From assembly GCA_015499995.1 (NCBI GenBank), contig JADNRV010000465.1:1-31840 (forward strand): DNA of 31,840 nucleotides. Reading direction: 5' to 3'. The stretch comes from Flammula alnicola. Its lineage: Eukaryota; Basidiomycota; Agaricomycetes; Agaricales; Strophariaceae. Both the position numbers and the translations under genes were made by a program. Each line of letters opens with the position of its first letter. Position 1 is the stretch's first letter. Shown here piece by piece: positions 1 to 10,859 of the stretch. Under the pieces are notes generated by a model. The model was not told the DNA's origin and did not search any database. It saw only the letters and a program-made list of their open reading frames with translations.

Positions 1-760
1 AAGGGGTACGCGGAGACGACGCGCCCGAGGAAGAAGCGGGCGAGGAGAGCCCCACGTCGAGGTGGGTTTGGGTGAGGGCGCAGGCGCTGGTGGTTGTGTG
101 GGTGCTAAGGTCGTTGAGGGAAACGACGGTGAAGGCGACAGCGGCTCCGCTGGCGATAAGGCCAAACTGAGAACAGAGGAACTCTGCGACCTGTTCGAAC
201 TCGCGGTGTACATTCTCTGCATTCTCTCCTGTGGATATCCCCTTCTCCACCACCCCACCCCACCCCACCCAGGTATACTCACAACGCCCTCCCTCACCCC
301 GCAAATCCGCACCAGGTCCTCTAGGTGGGCCTGGGGCTGCGTGACGTCAAAAAATCCTGAAAGGCGTCCTCGCGGTCCATGTACAGGCGGGGTGCCGTTG
401 AAATTTGGGATAGATGGAGCGTTGGGGTTAGAGCAGCTCGAGCTTGGGGATGAGGCAGTGGGGACGCCCATCGGGAAAGGGTCGCTCGAGTACCCGGGCG
501 GATCATCACCTGGTTACTGGTACGAGGGGAGGTATGTCGACCGCAACATGTGCACGCTCCGATGTACAGCTGCCGCGACTTGGCCGCGACACCAGCCTCA
601 GCGACGTGGACAGCCAAAACAACATCTTACGCTGCCTTATGGGCTTCGTATCTTCATAATAGGCGGTGTCGTACTGGCCCTGCGGGTTATAGGTCGGGAA
701 TTGGGCCCCGGGGCTTCCCGTGCGGGAACTTGGAGATGTGGTGAATAATCAGCAGGAGGA
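1..760 (-). CDS. partial, frame-interrupted gene of unknown function at the window edge
   Basis: I do not recognise this gene. On the minus strand, coding-like peptide segments follow one another: a Pro/Tyr/Gln-rich part (QFPTYNPQGQYDTAYYED), a Ser/Pro-rich part (DDPPGYSSDPFPMGVPT), then FFDVTQPQAHLEDLVRICG. A 54-nt intron with a good GTGAGT donor (about 289 down to 236) follows, then a helical, hydrophobic stretch (REFEQVAEFLCSQFGLIASG) running off the left edge. A likely GTAAGA intron lies near 630-580. The segments are not in one frame: shifts are needed near the G/C runs at 704-714 and 50-53, and an in-frame TAA lies at 514-516. It may be a real gene with sequence errors or a decayed one. 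The start is not identified. Confidence 0.33.
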
Positions 761-1050
761 TATGTGGGGAGATAAGATAATGTGATATTGTAGTTGTGTA
801 TGTTCGTATTTGTCAACCAACTTTGCAGCAAACTTTCCCAAAGCTTGGCTCCTTCCTTATGCCACACGCCAATTACACGCGTCTTTTACGCGTCTTGCGC
901 GTCCAGTTCGACGTGTTCACGAGGTTCCAATGCATGTTTATAACTGACATGTAGCGAAGGACTCAGGGCGAACAATTTGTATGTGACACATGTGAGCATT
1001 TATAGAGCTTTTAAAGCGTGACTACTTATCAAGCCTTTCTACTATTCCAG

Positions 1051-2309
1051 AACAGAGAGCCACAGCCAGGCGAGCCCAGGAAACAGGTATTGCGTAAGCG
1101 AGATCGTGCAGTTGGATCCACAGACTCAGAGTAGGCCAGAATTCAGCAACCGTGGCATGCACGGAAAAGACGCCCTCGAAGACCAGAGTGTTCCCAAAGA
1201 GAGGTAAGCTTTGCATGTTATCCGAACCATAACACTCACCTGCTTGCTTTGGATAGCTATGGAATTATATACGACTTACCTGGGTTATAGACTGACCTTC
1301 AGCTTCACTTTACCTTGTAAAGTACTAGTACAGTCAAATTACAAGTCTGGTGAAGTCGCTCAAAAGGTGGGCAATTTCATCAGATTTATAATACGTCTGC
1401 CTCCAACATGCTGACTGTAGTTTGATCTCGATACCTATCAGCGGGCGACACCATACAGATCCGATTGACTGCCTCGTTTTGAGGTAGGTCGTTTCCATTT
1501 AGCGCGATACTCTGCTGGCTGATTTCTTTGAACAAGTCCCTGACTGACGTGCGTAGCCAGGCCTTATCCTTTTCCTTTGTTCCTTTTTTTCTTCTGAGAA
1601 CAAAAGAAAATTCAATGCGGCGAACGGAGTTCTGGGTCACGAGGCCGCTCACTGTCATTGACAGGGGTTGATAAAACGGGGCTTGGCTTTCTCCAGGCTC
1701 ACGGGCGGCGGCATTGGACTGTGCACTCTGTAAGACAGGACGCATGCTGGCCACAACTTTCCGCACCTGGAGCTAGCTTCCCAAGTCATCAACCCCGCCG
1801 ATACGACGACGATAGCCTTCTTTTGCAGGTTGTGCAAAGTGTCGGCGACGTTTCTAACGTCAAACTAGTCTCCTGCAGCCTACGGTCCTCTGGACAGCAC
1901 TATATGGCTTAGTCCGCCCTTCTGGATCTTCCTGTGATTAAGGCTTGAAGCAGCTGTGAGTTGTGATTTTTTTTAATGAGGTCTTCGAAGCTTATATACG
2001 ATTTTCCTGTCAGGATTTAACTACAATTCCTGCCACTGGGCCATTCTTTGCCGATATTGTTTCCCCTACCTCGACGCATAAAAATACAGAACCCGGGCCA
2101 CGCCATTGGATGCGCTACACTTTCGTCATTCTAGCAGAAATATTGGAAAATAGATCCGAATTTAATTCAGGATTGGACAATCTCGAACTATCAGTGTCTG
2201 TTTGGAGGGATGAGGTGAGCCTCTTCCCCTAATCTCGTTATATTATTGTCTACTTTCACAACTTTAGACGACCCCTCGTCGCCGAAATTTCTGGCTTCAA
2301 CCGGGCTGA
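1051..2309 (+). CDS. multi-exon gene of unknown function
   Basis: Not a family I recognise. The model is 1051-1203, 1257-1283, 1334-1366, 1421-1483, an uncertain exon starting at 1557, 1665-1729, 1777-1884, 1943-1955 (13 nt), 2014-2214 and 2268-2309, ending in TGA. Apart from the uncertain exon, splice phases agree from exon to exon, with mostly GTAAGC/GTGAGT/GTAGGT donors and introns of 47-58 nt. Recognisable coding text includes SYGIIYDLPGQITSLVKSL, SRLTGGGIGLCTLFPS, VVQSVGDVSNVKLVSC and the C-terminus VSVWRDETTPRRRNFWLQPG. The exon starting at 1557 either splices out at 1584 or reads through a G-run at 1664-1667 with a 1-nt shift. The 5' end is open: 1051 follows a good acceptor (ACTATTCCAG), so at least one upstream exon is missing. 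The last two exons are the best supported part. Confidence 0.45.
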
Positions 2310-3201
2310 TTTATCATATTTAACATTTTGGGCCCTCAAGCAGGCGAGAATCGGGCCAAAGGGTAGATATTTCATCCGAGAAAGCTAGGTTCGAAGGTAT
2401 TTACCAGTCTAGATCTGCTCGCGCTGGCAAAAAGAAACAGAATGTGAGGCTCGTGTCGCATTTCTGCATTTCTTCGCCATTGGTATGAGACGTTCCAATG
2501 GATGAGACGTTTTCTACCACAGGCTGGGGTCCGCTTTTCCAGCCTATCGTATGACAACGCGCCGTATTTTGCCTCAGTAAATGAACCTATTAAAGAGACT
2601 TATTATGCAATCTATGCGTATGAGTAAAGGTGGCACATGCACATTACAACTCGTCGATAGATAGAACTGAATTCATTATGAGTTCAAATTGCAGATACTT
2701 ATGGACATTTAGATACCTTCAACGAATTATATGTGAAGGAAATCTGCCACTATCGACATTCGAGGATACCGCATGAATCCCAGGTTTCATACGGATTTCA
2801 GGTTGTAGTCGTCTTCATGGAGTACATGAGAATCTTCTTCCTGGTTGCGGGATATTTCGGCTCTGAAAGACAATGTTTTCTCAGTGCACAATGCGACGTT
2901 GATGTCTGGTGGGCGCGGGTGTGGGCCTCTTATGGTTAGCCGTCGCATTAGAATGTCGGGAGACAATGTTCTCAAGGTCACATGAACAGATTTGGAAGTG
3001 GCATGGGCCGACGCAAACTCCCGCCAAGAGTTGGGGTATTATACTCATTCTACCTCTAGAAATACTAAGGGAAAAAATAAGCTACTACGTTCACTGACGC
3101 CCCAATACGAAGTACGAGAGCTCACCATCAATGACTTCTATAGTCCCGGGCGCATGGTACAGGCGGCTCTCACACGGCTGGATAATCGACGCCATAACAC
3201 C
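2310..3201. other. intergenic, no gene recognised
   Basis: Between the unknown plus-strand gene and the 3' end of OMA1. Only open frames below 70 codons are present, without splice-linked partners or recognisable motifs. The stretch is relatively AT-rich and probably holds the 3' flanks of both convergent genes. Confidence 0.5.
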
Positions 3202-4870
3202 TCAAGCAAACCCCCACTCGCCCTTGTCGTCTGCTTTGATGGCATGTGCCGTCGCCTTAAACGATTCGATTTCCTGTCGGACTCGGTCGCAATCTGGATT
3301 AGCAGCAAGAATAGCGTAACCCTCTGGGAGAGCTTCTTCCAGCATCTGTGCAGCACGAAAAAGTTCGTTGAACAGGATATGAAAGAACGGGAATGGGAAG
3401 GACGTACCTTGACACGACTCTCTGATGATGGATGGGTTTGGAAAAAGTCTAGGTTGGCCTTTGTGGCTATCTTGGACTCTAGCTGCCCCAAACGAGCAAA
3501 CATTCTGACGACGAACGAACGAGGTTAGCCTTTTGCTACGGAGACGAAAGGAGGACGTACTTTGGCGAGGCCTGTGGATCGTAGCACGCTCGGCTCATAA
3601 GGCGTAGGCCTATAAGGTCAGCTGCACAAGAATCCATCAGTCCCTTATCACTGATAAACCGAAGTAAGGCCAACCTTCCCGCTCTTGCGTCCGTGAATTC
3701 GGGAGATCAAGCAACAACGTTTGGAAAAAGTTGGTTAGGCTCATGTTTGCGCCCAACAGCGTTGATAACAATATGAGGAGTGCCCAGCTGATAGTTTGGG
3801 ACGACATGCGTTCCGCAGTGTGACGCGCAACTTGACAGGCTCGATTAGCTACAGCCCAGACGGGTTACGGGCCTACCTACCTACGTGTCCGATTTCTGGA
3901 AATTAATTCTTTAACGGTAGGTTATCCAAATAATGACAGAATAAGTCTTACCATGGGATAGCACGGCAGCCAGACCTTCTTCGTCTTGGCAGACAGGGAG
4001 GATACCAGTGAACACGACGATGATGCCTATAAGGTGGAATTCGTTATCGACATTCAATGATGGTCATCAAAGTAGACTTGCCAGGACTCGCCATGGCGTT
4101 GATCACCTTAATATCGTTCACAACTATTACATCCCAGACTTTATCCGGGCCGTAAACTGGTCCTGGTGCTGCCGCTGCACCAAACATGACATCAGGGTTC
4201 CAGGCGTGGCCTTCAGAATCGGTACCCATCCCAAAGGGAGAGCGAAAGGTGGGTTCGACTTCTCCACGAAGGATACCCAGATTCGAGGCATGGAGAACAC
4301 GTGTCACGACGCGTCGGACGTGTATACTGAGTGGGTGATTTGGAGGAAGGGTGGCAGCCTTGAGTTCTTCGCGTAATTGTTCGCGCAGTACCTCCCCAAT
4401 CTGCGCAAGGATTAGTCGTACTTGATTATCAGAACCAAGGTACTTGCCTTGGCTTCAAACTGGGGTGAAGTGTTCATGAACCGCCAACGGCCTGTGTCAG
4501 GAACTTGCTCAAGGCTTTGGAAAACAGCTCAGAATTGGACATGTATCGAAACGAAAAAGATTACTCACTGGGAAACATAGTACGCTGTTCCCAACACCCC
4601 TGCCCCTATTGCAATTTGGATCCGTCGATCTTGCAAGTTCTTGTGGTGCGGACCACTTCCAGGCCTCTTGGGGTCATCAGGCGGTGAAAAGCGAATATAA
4701 ACTCTGTTTCGCCTGGCAGAAGAGCAAGAAAATTGCCTCAGGTTCCGTCCAAACCACGCCGTACTTTCTGTTCTCCATATTTCCCTTCGAATCTGGGCAG
4801 CCGGATTCCTGCAAGTTGAAGGTTGAGAAAGCCACCGCCAATTGTTTAATGTCGTGGATGTGCGAAACAT
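3202..4870 (-). CDS. OMA1: OMA1-type mitochondrial zinc metallopeptidase (M48 family)
   Basis: Integral inner-membrane stress protease; in known members it processes inner-membrane proteins such as the dynamin Mgm1/OPA1. Nine exons: 4870-4569, 4514-4448, 4400-4082, 4026-3952, 3895-3881, 3830-3675, 3621-3561, 3504-3408, 3345-3202. They sum to 1236 nt (411 aa). The basic N-terminus (RNRVYIRFSP) fits a mitochondrial presequence, followed by a membrane segment (AIGAGVLGTAYYVS, about 86-100). Family motifs in order: VPDTGRWRFMN, FEAKIGEVL, RVLHASNLG, the zinc site HEIGH at 254-258 within LSHEIGHVVARHTAERMS, a second hydrophobic stretch, and the third zinc ligand Glu in READLIGLRLMSRACYDPQA (about 311). 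HEIGH is spelled across a 15-nt exon. Two introns (4447-4401 and 4081-4027) need GC donors (GCAAGT). The start could also be 27 nt upstream (4897). Confidence 0.95.
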
Positions 4871-6302
4871 ATGTTGGATAAGGTTCGCGTCTTCCAACCT
4901 CTACAGGTCTTGAGGAGGTTGTCGTCGTGGAAAGGCTCTAAGCCTACCGAAACAGCGGTGTAAAGAATATCTGCGACTAGTAGAAGGAACGACCTCTGCG
5001 CGTGATGATTCTGGCGGACCTTGAAATCGGGACAGGTCACTGCTACGGCATTTCGGCAATTTTATAGCTCCGGAACGCGTCGAAGCCTCAACGAAGCACT
5101 TATAATACCCAGCAGGCAAGGTCATTAAGCTCAGTAGGTAGAAGGTGTTATAAAGATTGCGGTTAAATTTCCAAAACCACTAGGGGGCCCGGGGGAGCAA
5201 GAGGGGGAGTGTCAAAAGGCACACAAAATTGAAAACACCACTGACCGTCGCGGAACCTGTGCGTTCCTGCTGTTACAAAGCGTAGTTTTTACCGTCACTT
5301 CTCGGACATGCACCAAGGTGCTCTGGAATGCGACCACAATTCGTCAGTTTGAAATAGATCACTAAATAAATCTAGAGTCATGTGTGCGTTCATGATGGTA
5401 GCCATCGAATGTAAGGACCTCGAAATTAGAAGAATTGGGTAGTAGGTATTTTTGCCGCGGAATAATGGGCCCCCCTTTTCTGTCGGATAGGTCAGAACCG
5501 TTATCATTGTCAAGATGGCTGCTATCATACTATTAATATACATGTAACCCTCGTTCTGTCATCCAGCATTCCTTCGCTCCGAGAAGTTAGGTCCTCATCT
5601 GTCCTTATCCATGTATACATCTCTTCCGTATCCCAACATCCCAGAAATATCTTTCAGCCACCACCACCATAGCCTCGAGAACCAGAATTCTCAATATCAA
5701 TTCTGAAGCCGCGTACCTTCGAAGTTCGCCCAAGATAGAAAGCTTGGCAGCAGCAGCATCAAAGCAGCATCCTCTACTTAAGTATTTTCTTAGATACTTG
5801 CCTTCAACAAACCACGACGCTAAAAAGACGTATGGCACTGTTCAATCCATGGCTGGCCACTGGCTGAACGTGGAACTCTCGCTGAGCCGGTTACAGTAGA
5901 GTCAGCAGACCAACCTGGACCATCGTGCGAAGATGATCAATAGTGTCTTCCATCATGATTCACGCCGAGCAGCTTGACACTGGTCAGTCAGCGTCGAGAC
6001 TTCTGAGTTTCATAAGCTATTTTCTGGCCATGTAGGCCGATCACGTCAACCATTGAACAGGTACGATATAGCTCAGCAAACGATCTTCTTTGATTCTCTC
6101 AGAAGATCCCAGGTTTGCGACAGGCACTCCACGGTTGTTGTTGTTCCGACTGGGTGAAGGATACAGTAAACTAGATTGCACATAAAAGCGACGTTTTCTT
6201 TTTCAATGTGGTGCTGACTGCATTTTTTGCTCCTCTAGCCTCCGGGAGACCGATTTATATCGACGTGTTGTACTCCTGACGCCTATCATCTTGACGCCTA
6301 AC
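4871..6302. other. intergenic between divergent OMA1 and DUF6533 genes
   Basis: This holds the upstream regions of OMA1 (minus) and the DUF6533 gene (plus). A TTTATAT element at 6254-6260 lies about 45 nt upstream of the plus-strand ATG. Open frames at 4901-5125, 5295-5543 and 5605-5838 have no motifs and no consistent splice partners, so I do not call them genes. Confidence 0.4.
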
Positions 6303-8065
6303 ATGGAGGCCGAACTTACTCAAAATCAGCTGAACAACATCGTTTCCAATTTGTTTGTCCTAACGACTCACCTTTCTCTGCAACAACTCACTTCCTTTGC
6401 TAGAATGGCTGTCAAGATGTATTCTCTAGCATCTTGTGGTTGGTCCTATCCAGTCCATGATCCAGCCGCATTCTCACGTCCAAGTAGTCATGCTCTTTTA
6501 TGACATTGTGATCACTTTTGGAGAAGAGGTCGAGAGCATTTGGATGAGGAAGTTCACTCCATTTACAATTCTTTGGTTTTTGGTAGGTCTAACCCATCTA
6601 TAGTATATATTTTCTAAGCGAAAGGCTGAATTCAAATTCTTAACAAGAACCGCTATTTTCCACCATTAGGCTTTATTGTTCTCCTCGTCTGTAGGTACAC
6701 AACTATACAAGCGCCACAGATTAGCCATAATCACACTTCATTCAAAAGCCAACTTCGATAACTGGAGCCCGGAAGTATGCGATCGATATGTTCTTTTCCC
6801 CGAAATCGTGAGACTTCTCATGTCAGCGATTATAGGCAGTGAGTTCCTTGTCTCAGCGGATGAAAAATGTCTGGCTAATGCAATGTGAAGCCATTTTTCT
6901 AATACGCCTTTACGCCATCTATGCAAGAAGTAGAGTCGTCGTCTCAATTGGAGTGTTTCTACTGACAACAGAGCTGGCGCTCAAGATTGTAGGGGACCTT
7001 GTCAGTGATTACAAGCCTTTCCTTAATGCTCATTATTTTAGTGGTCGTTCACTGACGGAACAAGGCTGGAACTCCCACCAGGTAAAATTATATCTAAATA
7101 TATTCCGAAAATACATCAACTAATGCACTGACTTGACAGGAATCTTGGCATCCCAGTGTGTCCTAGTGGGACGGAATCAAATGCGAGTAATCCGTCCAGT
7201 ATAGCGTCCTCGCCTATAGTTAATATGTCATTCTCCAGTCGCTTTTCTTTCACCTGGATCGCTGAGCTCTTTTTTGGTAATACCCCACCCTCCTCTCTCG
7301 CCTCGAGTTGACTAAAGCTGATCCGTCTTATTTATTTTTTCAGATACTGCCATGTTCTTATTCACATTGTGGCGTACCATTGTGGTTAATCGTGAAACCC
7401 GAGGAACTGTACATTCACTCTTAACTCGTATCTTTCGCGATGGTCCGTCCGAATTACTTATATTTAGATTTCAATAGTTGACATTGGTTGACTTGCATAC
7501 AGGGGTAATTTATTTTGCAGTCATCTTTGCCGCGAATGTGGTCACTGCCCTCATGTTCATAGTGCGTCATTCCCTAGTTTCTCAAGGGTTTTTCTGACGC
7601 TGTGATTCCTTCCAATCGTAGTTTGCGCCTGTTCGTGAGGTATGCTTGTTGAATCCCGTGCTATCATAACAAAATATACTTTAGGATAACTTGAAAGCCC
7701 TAAACGCAGCTTTCAGTTCGTTGTAAGTGACTTGACAGAGATTACAGACGCCGATTTTTAATGACTTTTATTTGGTACCGGTAGAATCACGAGCCTCATG
7801 GTCTCGAGGCTTATCCTCAGTCTACGCAGTGCAGGTGGACAATCCGAGATTTCGAGTAGCCATGGTCGAATGGCTAGAGTTAACATACATGCACCCAGGC
7901 AATGTTCGTTGCTCTTATACAGGTTAATTTGACTGAACTGATGCCGTTCCCGTAGATGGGCTTCCACACGAGCCATCGGGCATATTCTTCGCTCCTCGAG
8001 ATGACATTGGTGCCTCCAAAACTGGGCATTTTGAAATGACATCGACATCATCATCACTAGCCTGA
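6303..8065 (+). CDS. DUF6533 multi-pass membrane protein
   Basis: Agaricomycete-expanded integral membrane protein of unknown function. Fourteen exons: 6303-6438, 6485-6582, 6648-6690, 6749-6838, 6891-6988, 7042-7081, 7140-7155, 7239-7276, 7344-7442, 7503-7561, 7622-7639, 7685-7722, 7785-7834, 7956-8065 = 933 nt, 310 aa. The DUF6533 signature is VVMLFYDIVITFGEEVESIW, then a hydrophobic segment ending in NRYFPPLGFIVLLV. Further membrane segments are EIVRLLMSAIIGTIFLIRLY, VSIGVFLLTTELALKI, WIAELFFDTAMFLFTLW, FAVIFAANVVTALMFIFAP and ITSLMVSRLILSLRSA: about seven in all. The loop motif WSFTDGTRLELPPG is also typical. The tail is polar and cytosolic-looking. The junction 7155/7239 (donor GTGTGT) and the last intron (donor at 7835, or possibly about 40 nt later) are the weakest points. 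A start at 6291 is also possible. Confidence 0.85.
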
Positions 8066-9219
8066 ACGTCGACCTGTTTTGAATATATCATAGACATAAC
8101 TTTGTGCCAGCAGAAGGACTTTGACATACGTGTATACTGTACTTAGGGCCGCAACACGACGACACAAGCAAGTGCGAGACCAACACTTTATGAGCGTGAA
8201 TTGACGATATCTTATGGATAAATATAGCGTGAGTGTTCAGAGTGGTTGTACTCGTGTACGAAACGCGAGCAACTGCTTAAGCGCTGTAGAGAAAGCTGAT
8301 GCTAGCAAGAACGTCGTGAAAGGACGAGGGATATCGGAATGGTAGGAGGCTCGTCCATTGCACTGCCATATACACTGTTGAGTGCATGAACTTCTTCTCG
8401 GGTTATCTTTCTGGTTGGCGAGCGCCATGAAATGAAGGAGGACTTCAGGCGGCAGGCGACGATAACACCACTCATGGTGTATTGCATCAATACAACGATA
8501 CTGGGAGGACTTCCGTGAGGAACAAGTCAAGCTATTAGGTATGCTTGATGTTGCTGGCCCATTATGCCAGTGGAGCAGGCAAGAGAGCTCGGGAACGCGT
8601 AGAAGCGGCGTCGTGCGGTATAGCCGCCGTCGTGGGCAAGGTTGGTTGTTCAGTTCTGCATCGAGTCACGCTGGACATGCACAGCCTCGATCCAATCTAA
8701 TCCAATCTATGCGAGCTGAAGAGTATCGATTGCGAGAATGGAGTATAAGTGTTGAGCGCTGCCAATCTACACCCCTCTAGCATCATGATTTAGTCAAATT
8801 CACATACTCTGCCTGGAAAAATGAGATATGTTTAAGTTTCTGGATCTCTGACAATTTCAGCCTGTAGAAATTCACATCAAACATGGCGTAAAAATTCAAG
8901 ATATTCGAAGTCCATGCAAGGTTGTAGAAATACCACCTAGGAAACAGGAGATCAACTATCAGGAACAGCTATCTACAGTTTTTGTTTTCCTATTTTCCTA
9001 TTCTTTTTGTAAGTGTCCAGTTGTGTGTAGTATGAAAATGTAATAAACCGATGGCACGGGGCGAGACAACAATAATGATACATAATAAAGAAGCAACATA
9101 ACCAAAGGCGAGTCATTATGATAGCACAAAGCATTGGCCAGAGCCTGAAACCCTGAAAACAATGTAGTAGTAGTAGTACGGGAAAGGGAGACGAGAAAAA
9201 GCGGCCCATTGGCCGAGGT
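8066..9219. other. intergenic between convergent genes
   Basis: It separates the 3' ends of the DUF6533 gene and the first zinc-finger gene. A plus-strand open stretch from about 8475 to 8780 (IQRYWEDFREEQVKLLGMLD and onward, Arg/Ser-rich) and an overlapping minus-strand frame at 8237-8530 exist. Neither shows a domain, start context or matching splice partner. The stretch could be a decayed gene or chance. Confidence 0.4.
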
Positions 9220-10859
9220 TCAAGGTTTATGAACCTCATCCCAGAGATCAACACCTTCGATAACCTGATGACCCCGCGCATTGCGGATGTGGCTAGCAAT
9301 CAAATCTGATCGATTGCGGATGGTGTTGCATTGGCGGCATTTGAAGGAGACTCCCGAATGGTCTGTCTGAATATGCCGCATAATTTCAGAGCCAGACAAC
9401 GACTTGGTGCAGTCCGGCCACAAACAACCTATCCTGATTTCACCATTGCGCTTCGTTTTGCCGGCAGGGATATCGTGCGCGCTACGGAGATGGATGCCGA
9501 ATACCTTCAAACCCGCGCAGACGGCTCGAGGACAGCCGTTGTACAGGCACATAATGTCCTGCGTCGCCACATCCCGGCACAGGTCATCCGCAACCATGGT
9601 GAGTGTAGGGACGAGGACAGAAGATAAAGTCGAGGCCGGCGGCTGCCCGCTATATGGGACCGCAGCCCGATGTGTTTGGCGGGACATTCGTACACTCAAA
9701 CCTTGACCCATTTCGGAACCCAGAAAGCCGGCTGATGGTATGAGGTCGTTCATAGACGGGATGGTAGGAATGCTGGGGATCTGGTATGAGTAGTCGGTCT
9801 GCACGACAGGCAAGCGCATTGTATGACGACCCATGTTGCGGGGCTGGAAACCGTGCGCATACTCTGCCGGCTGGAGTTGCTCATTGGTGGTCGGAAGAGC
9901 AGGTGTTTCTTCGAAAGCAGTGGGAAAGTGTACCATCACTGATTGTGAATTATAGTCAGGAAGCATACCCATGCGAGACGAGCCTGCACGGGGTTGCTGG
10001 GCATAATCGTGGTAGAAGGAGCTGAATTGATGACCACTGGATGGATGGTCTACTGTCAGAGCGTGATAGTCCTCTGCGACGGATTCGCTTGCTCGGGAAG
10101 AACATCCTGTTGCACTGGATTCAAGGGGCTGCTCTGGCACGTAACGTGACGAGGGTCCTGCCTCCTGGCTGTAGTCGAATCCCTCGTCATTAACTGAGAT
10201 GTTATCCCCAGTGGTAAGGGAGTTCCAGATCCCGACGGTATCCTCGTCGCAGGTAAAAGAATTTCCAAATGGTGATGCGTCATAAGAATAGGTGGTGTCG
10301 TCCGTAGCGTCCGCATAAGTGGAGGTGAAAATATCCTCATTGAAGGACGATGGCGTTATGGGGCCAGGGCTATCTTCGCTCCACCCTCCTGTGGAAGAGG
10401 CGCGGTCGGTCAGAACTCCACCAGAAAATAGTAGGCTCGCCTGCGGGCACAGTGTGCCACTGCAAGGTCTGAGGAGAACCGGTCCTTGAGCTTCGACTGA
10501 GGGGGCATTCGTGTTCATGCTGGGTATCATCTCATCAGTGGCAAAGGCTGCAAGATTCCCTGACGCATATTCTGCGTGATCTCCGTAATCCTCCAGCAAC
10601 CAATCGACCGGTAGAGATTCCTCATTCTCTGAGAAATATTCTCCGTCCGCGTTCGCATTCGGCGCACTAGTAACAGTTTATGTTAATGTCTGATTGGCCA
10701 ATGGAGTTGGACATTGTGGCATACCTGTTGATCGCGCCCTCGAAGTGGCCACTGGCATAGACGTTCTCGTCCGTGAGGTCGATAATATCTTCACGTCGCC
10801 TACAGAATAAGGATAAGGCAGGGTGCGGAAGGAGTGGCAACTGAAGCTTACATGGACAT
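9220..10859 (-). CDS. C2H2-type zinc-finger protein, 509 aa
   Basis: Probable nuclear DNA-binding protein. Three exons: 10859-10852 (8 nt: ATG TCC AT), 10799-10725 and 10666-9220, total 1530 nt (509 aa). The N-terminus is acidic (MSMRREDIIDLTDENVYASG), and about 330 residues of Ser/Thr/Pro-rich low-complexity sequence follow. The last roughly 110 residues hold three finger-like units: C-x4-C-x13-H-x4-H (CLYNGC...HLRSAH), C-x4-C-x11-H-x4-H (CLWPDC...HIQTDH) and C-x2-C-x14-H-x6-H (CRQC...HIRNARGH). The x4 spacing and the x6 His-His spacing differ from textbook TFIIIA fingers but recur in the other zinc-finger gene of this window. The start is fixed by the short exon reading into an intron with a GTAAGC donor. 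Confidence 0.88.

Noticed and set aside
62..748. Plus-strand 228-codon open frame
   Set aside because: Gly/Ala/Pro-rich low-complexity reading typical of the complement of a GC-rich coding region; the minus strand has a perfect GTGAGT intron and better peptide composition.
1655..1866. Minus-strand reading with one hydrophobic segment (DTLHNLQKKAIVVVSAGLMTWE), resembling a small mitochondrial membrane protein
   Set aside because: No ATG or splice partner upstream, and the plus strand of the same bases fits a longer chain of phase-consistent exons.
2992..3528. Plus-strand 178-codon open frame
   Set aside because: Antisense to the last exons of OMA1, whose family motifs are unambiguous.
8475..8780. 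Plus-strand open stretch RYWEDFREEQVKLLGML onward as a transposon or gene fragment
   Set aside because: No integrase, transposase, reverse transcriptase or repeat signature; no flanking terminal repeats or target duplication seen.
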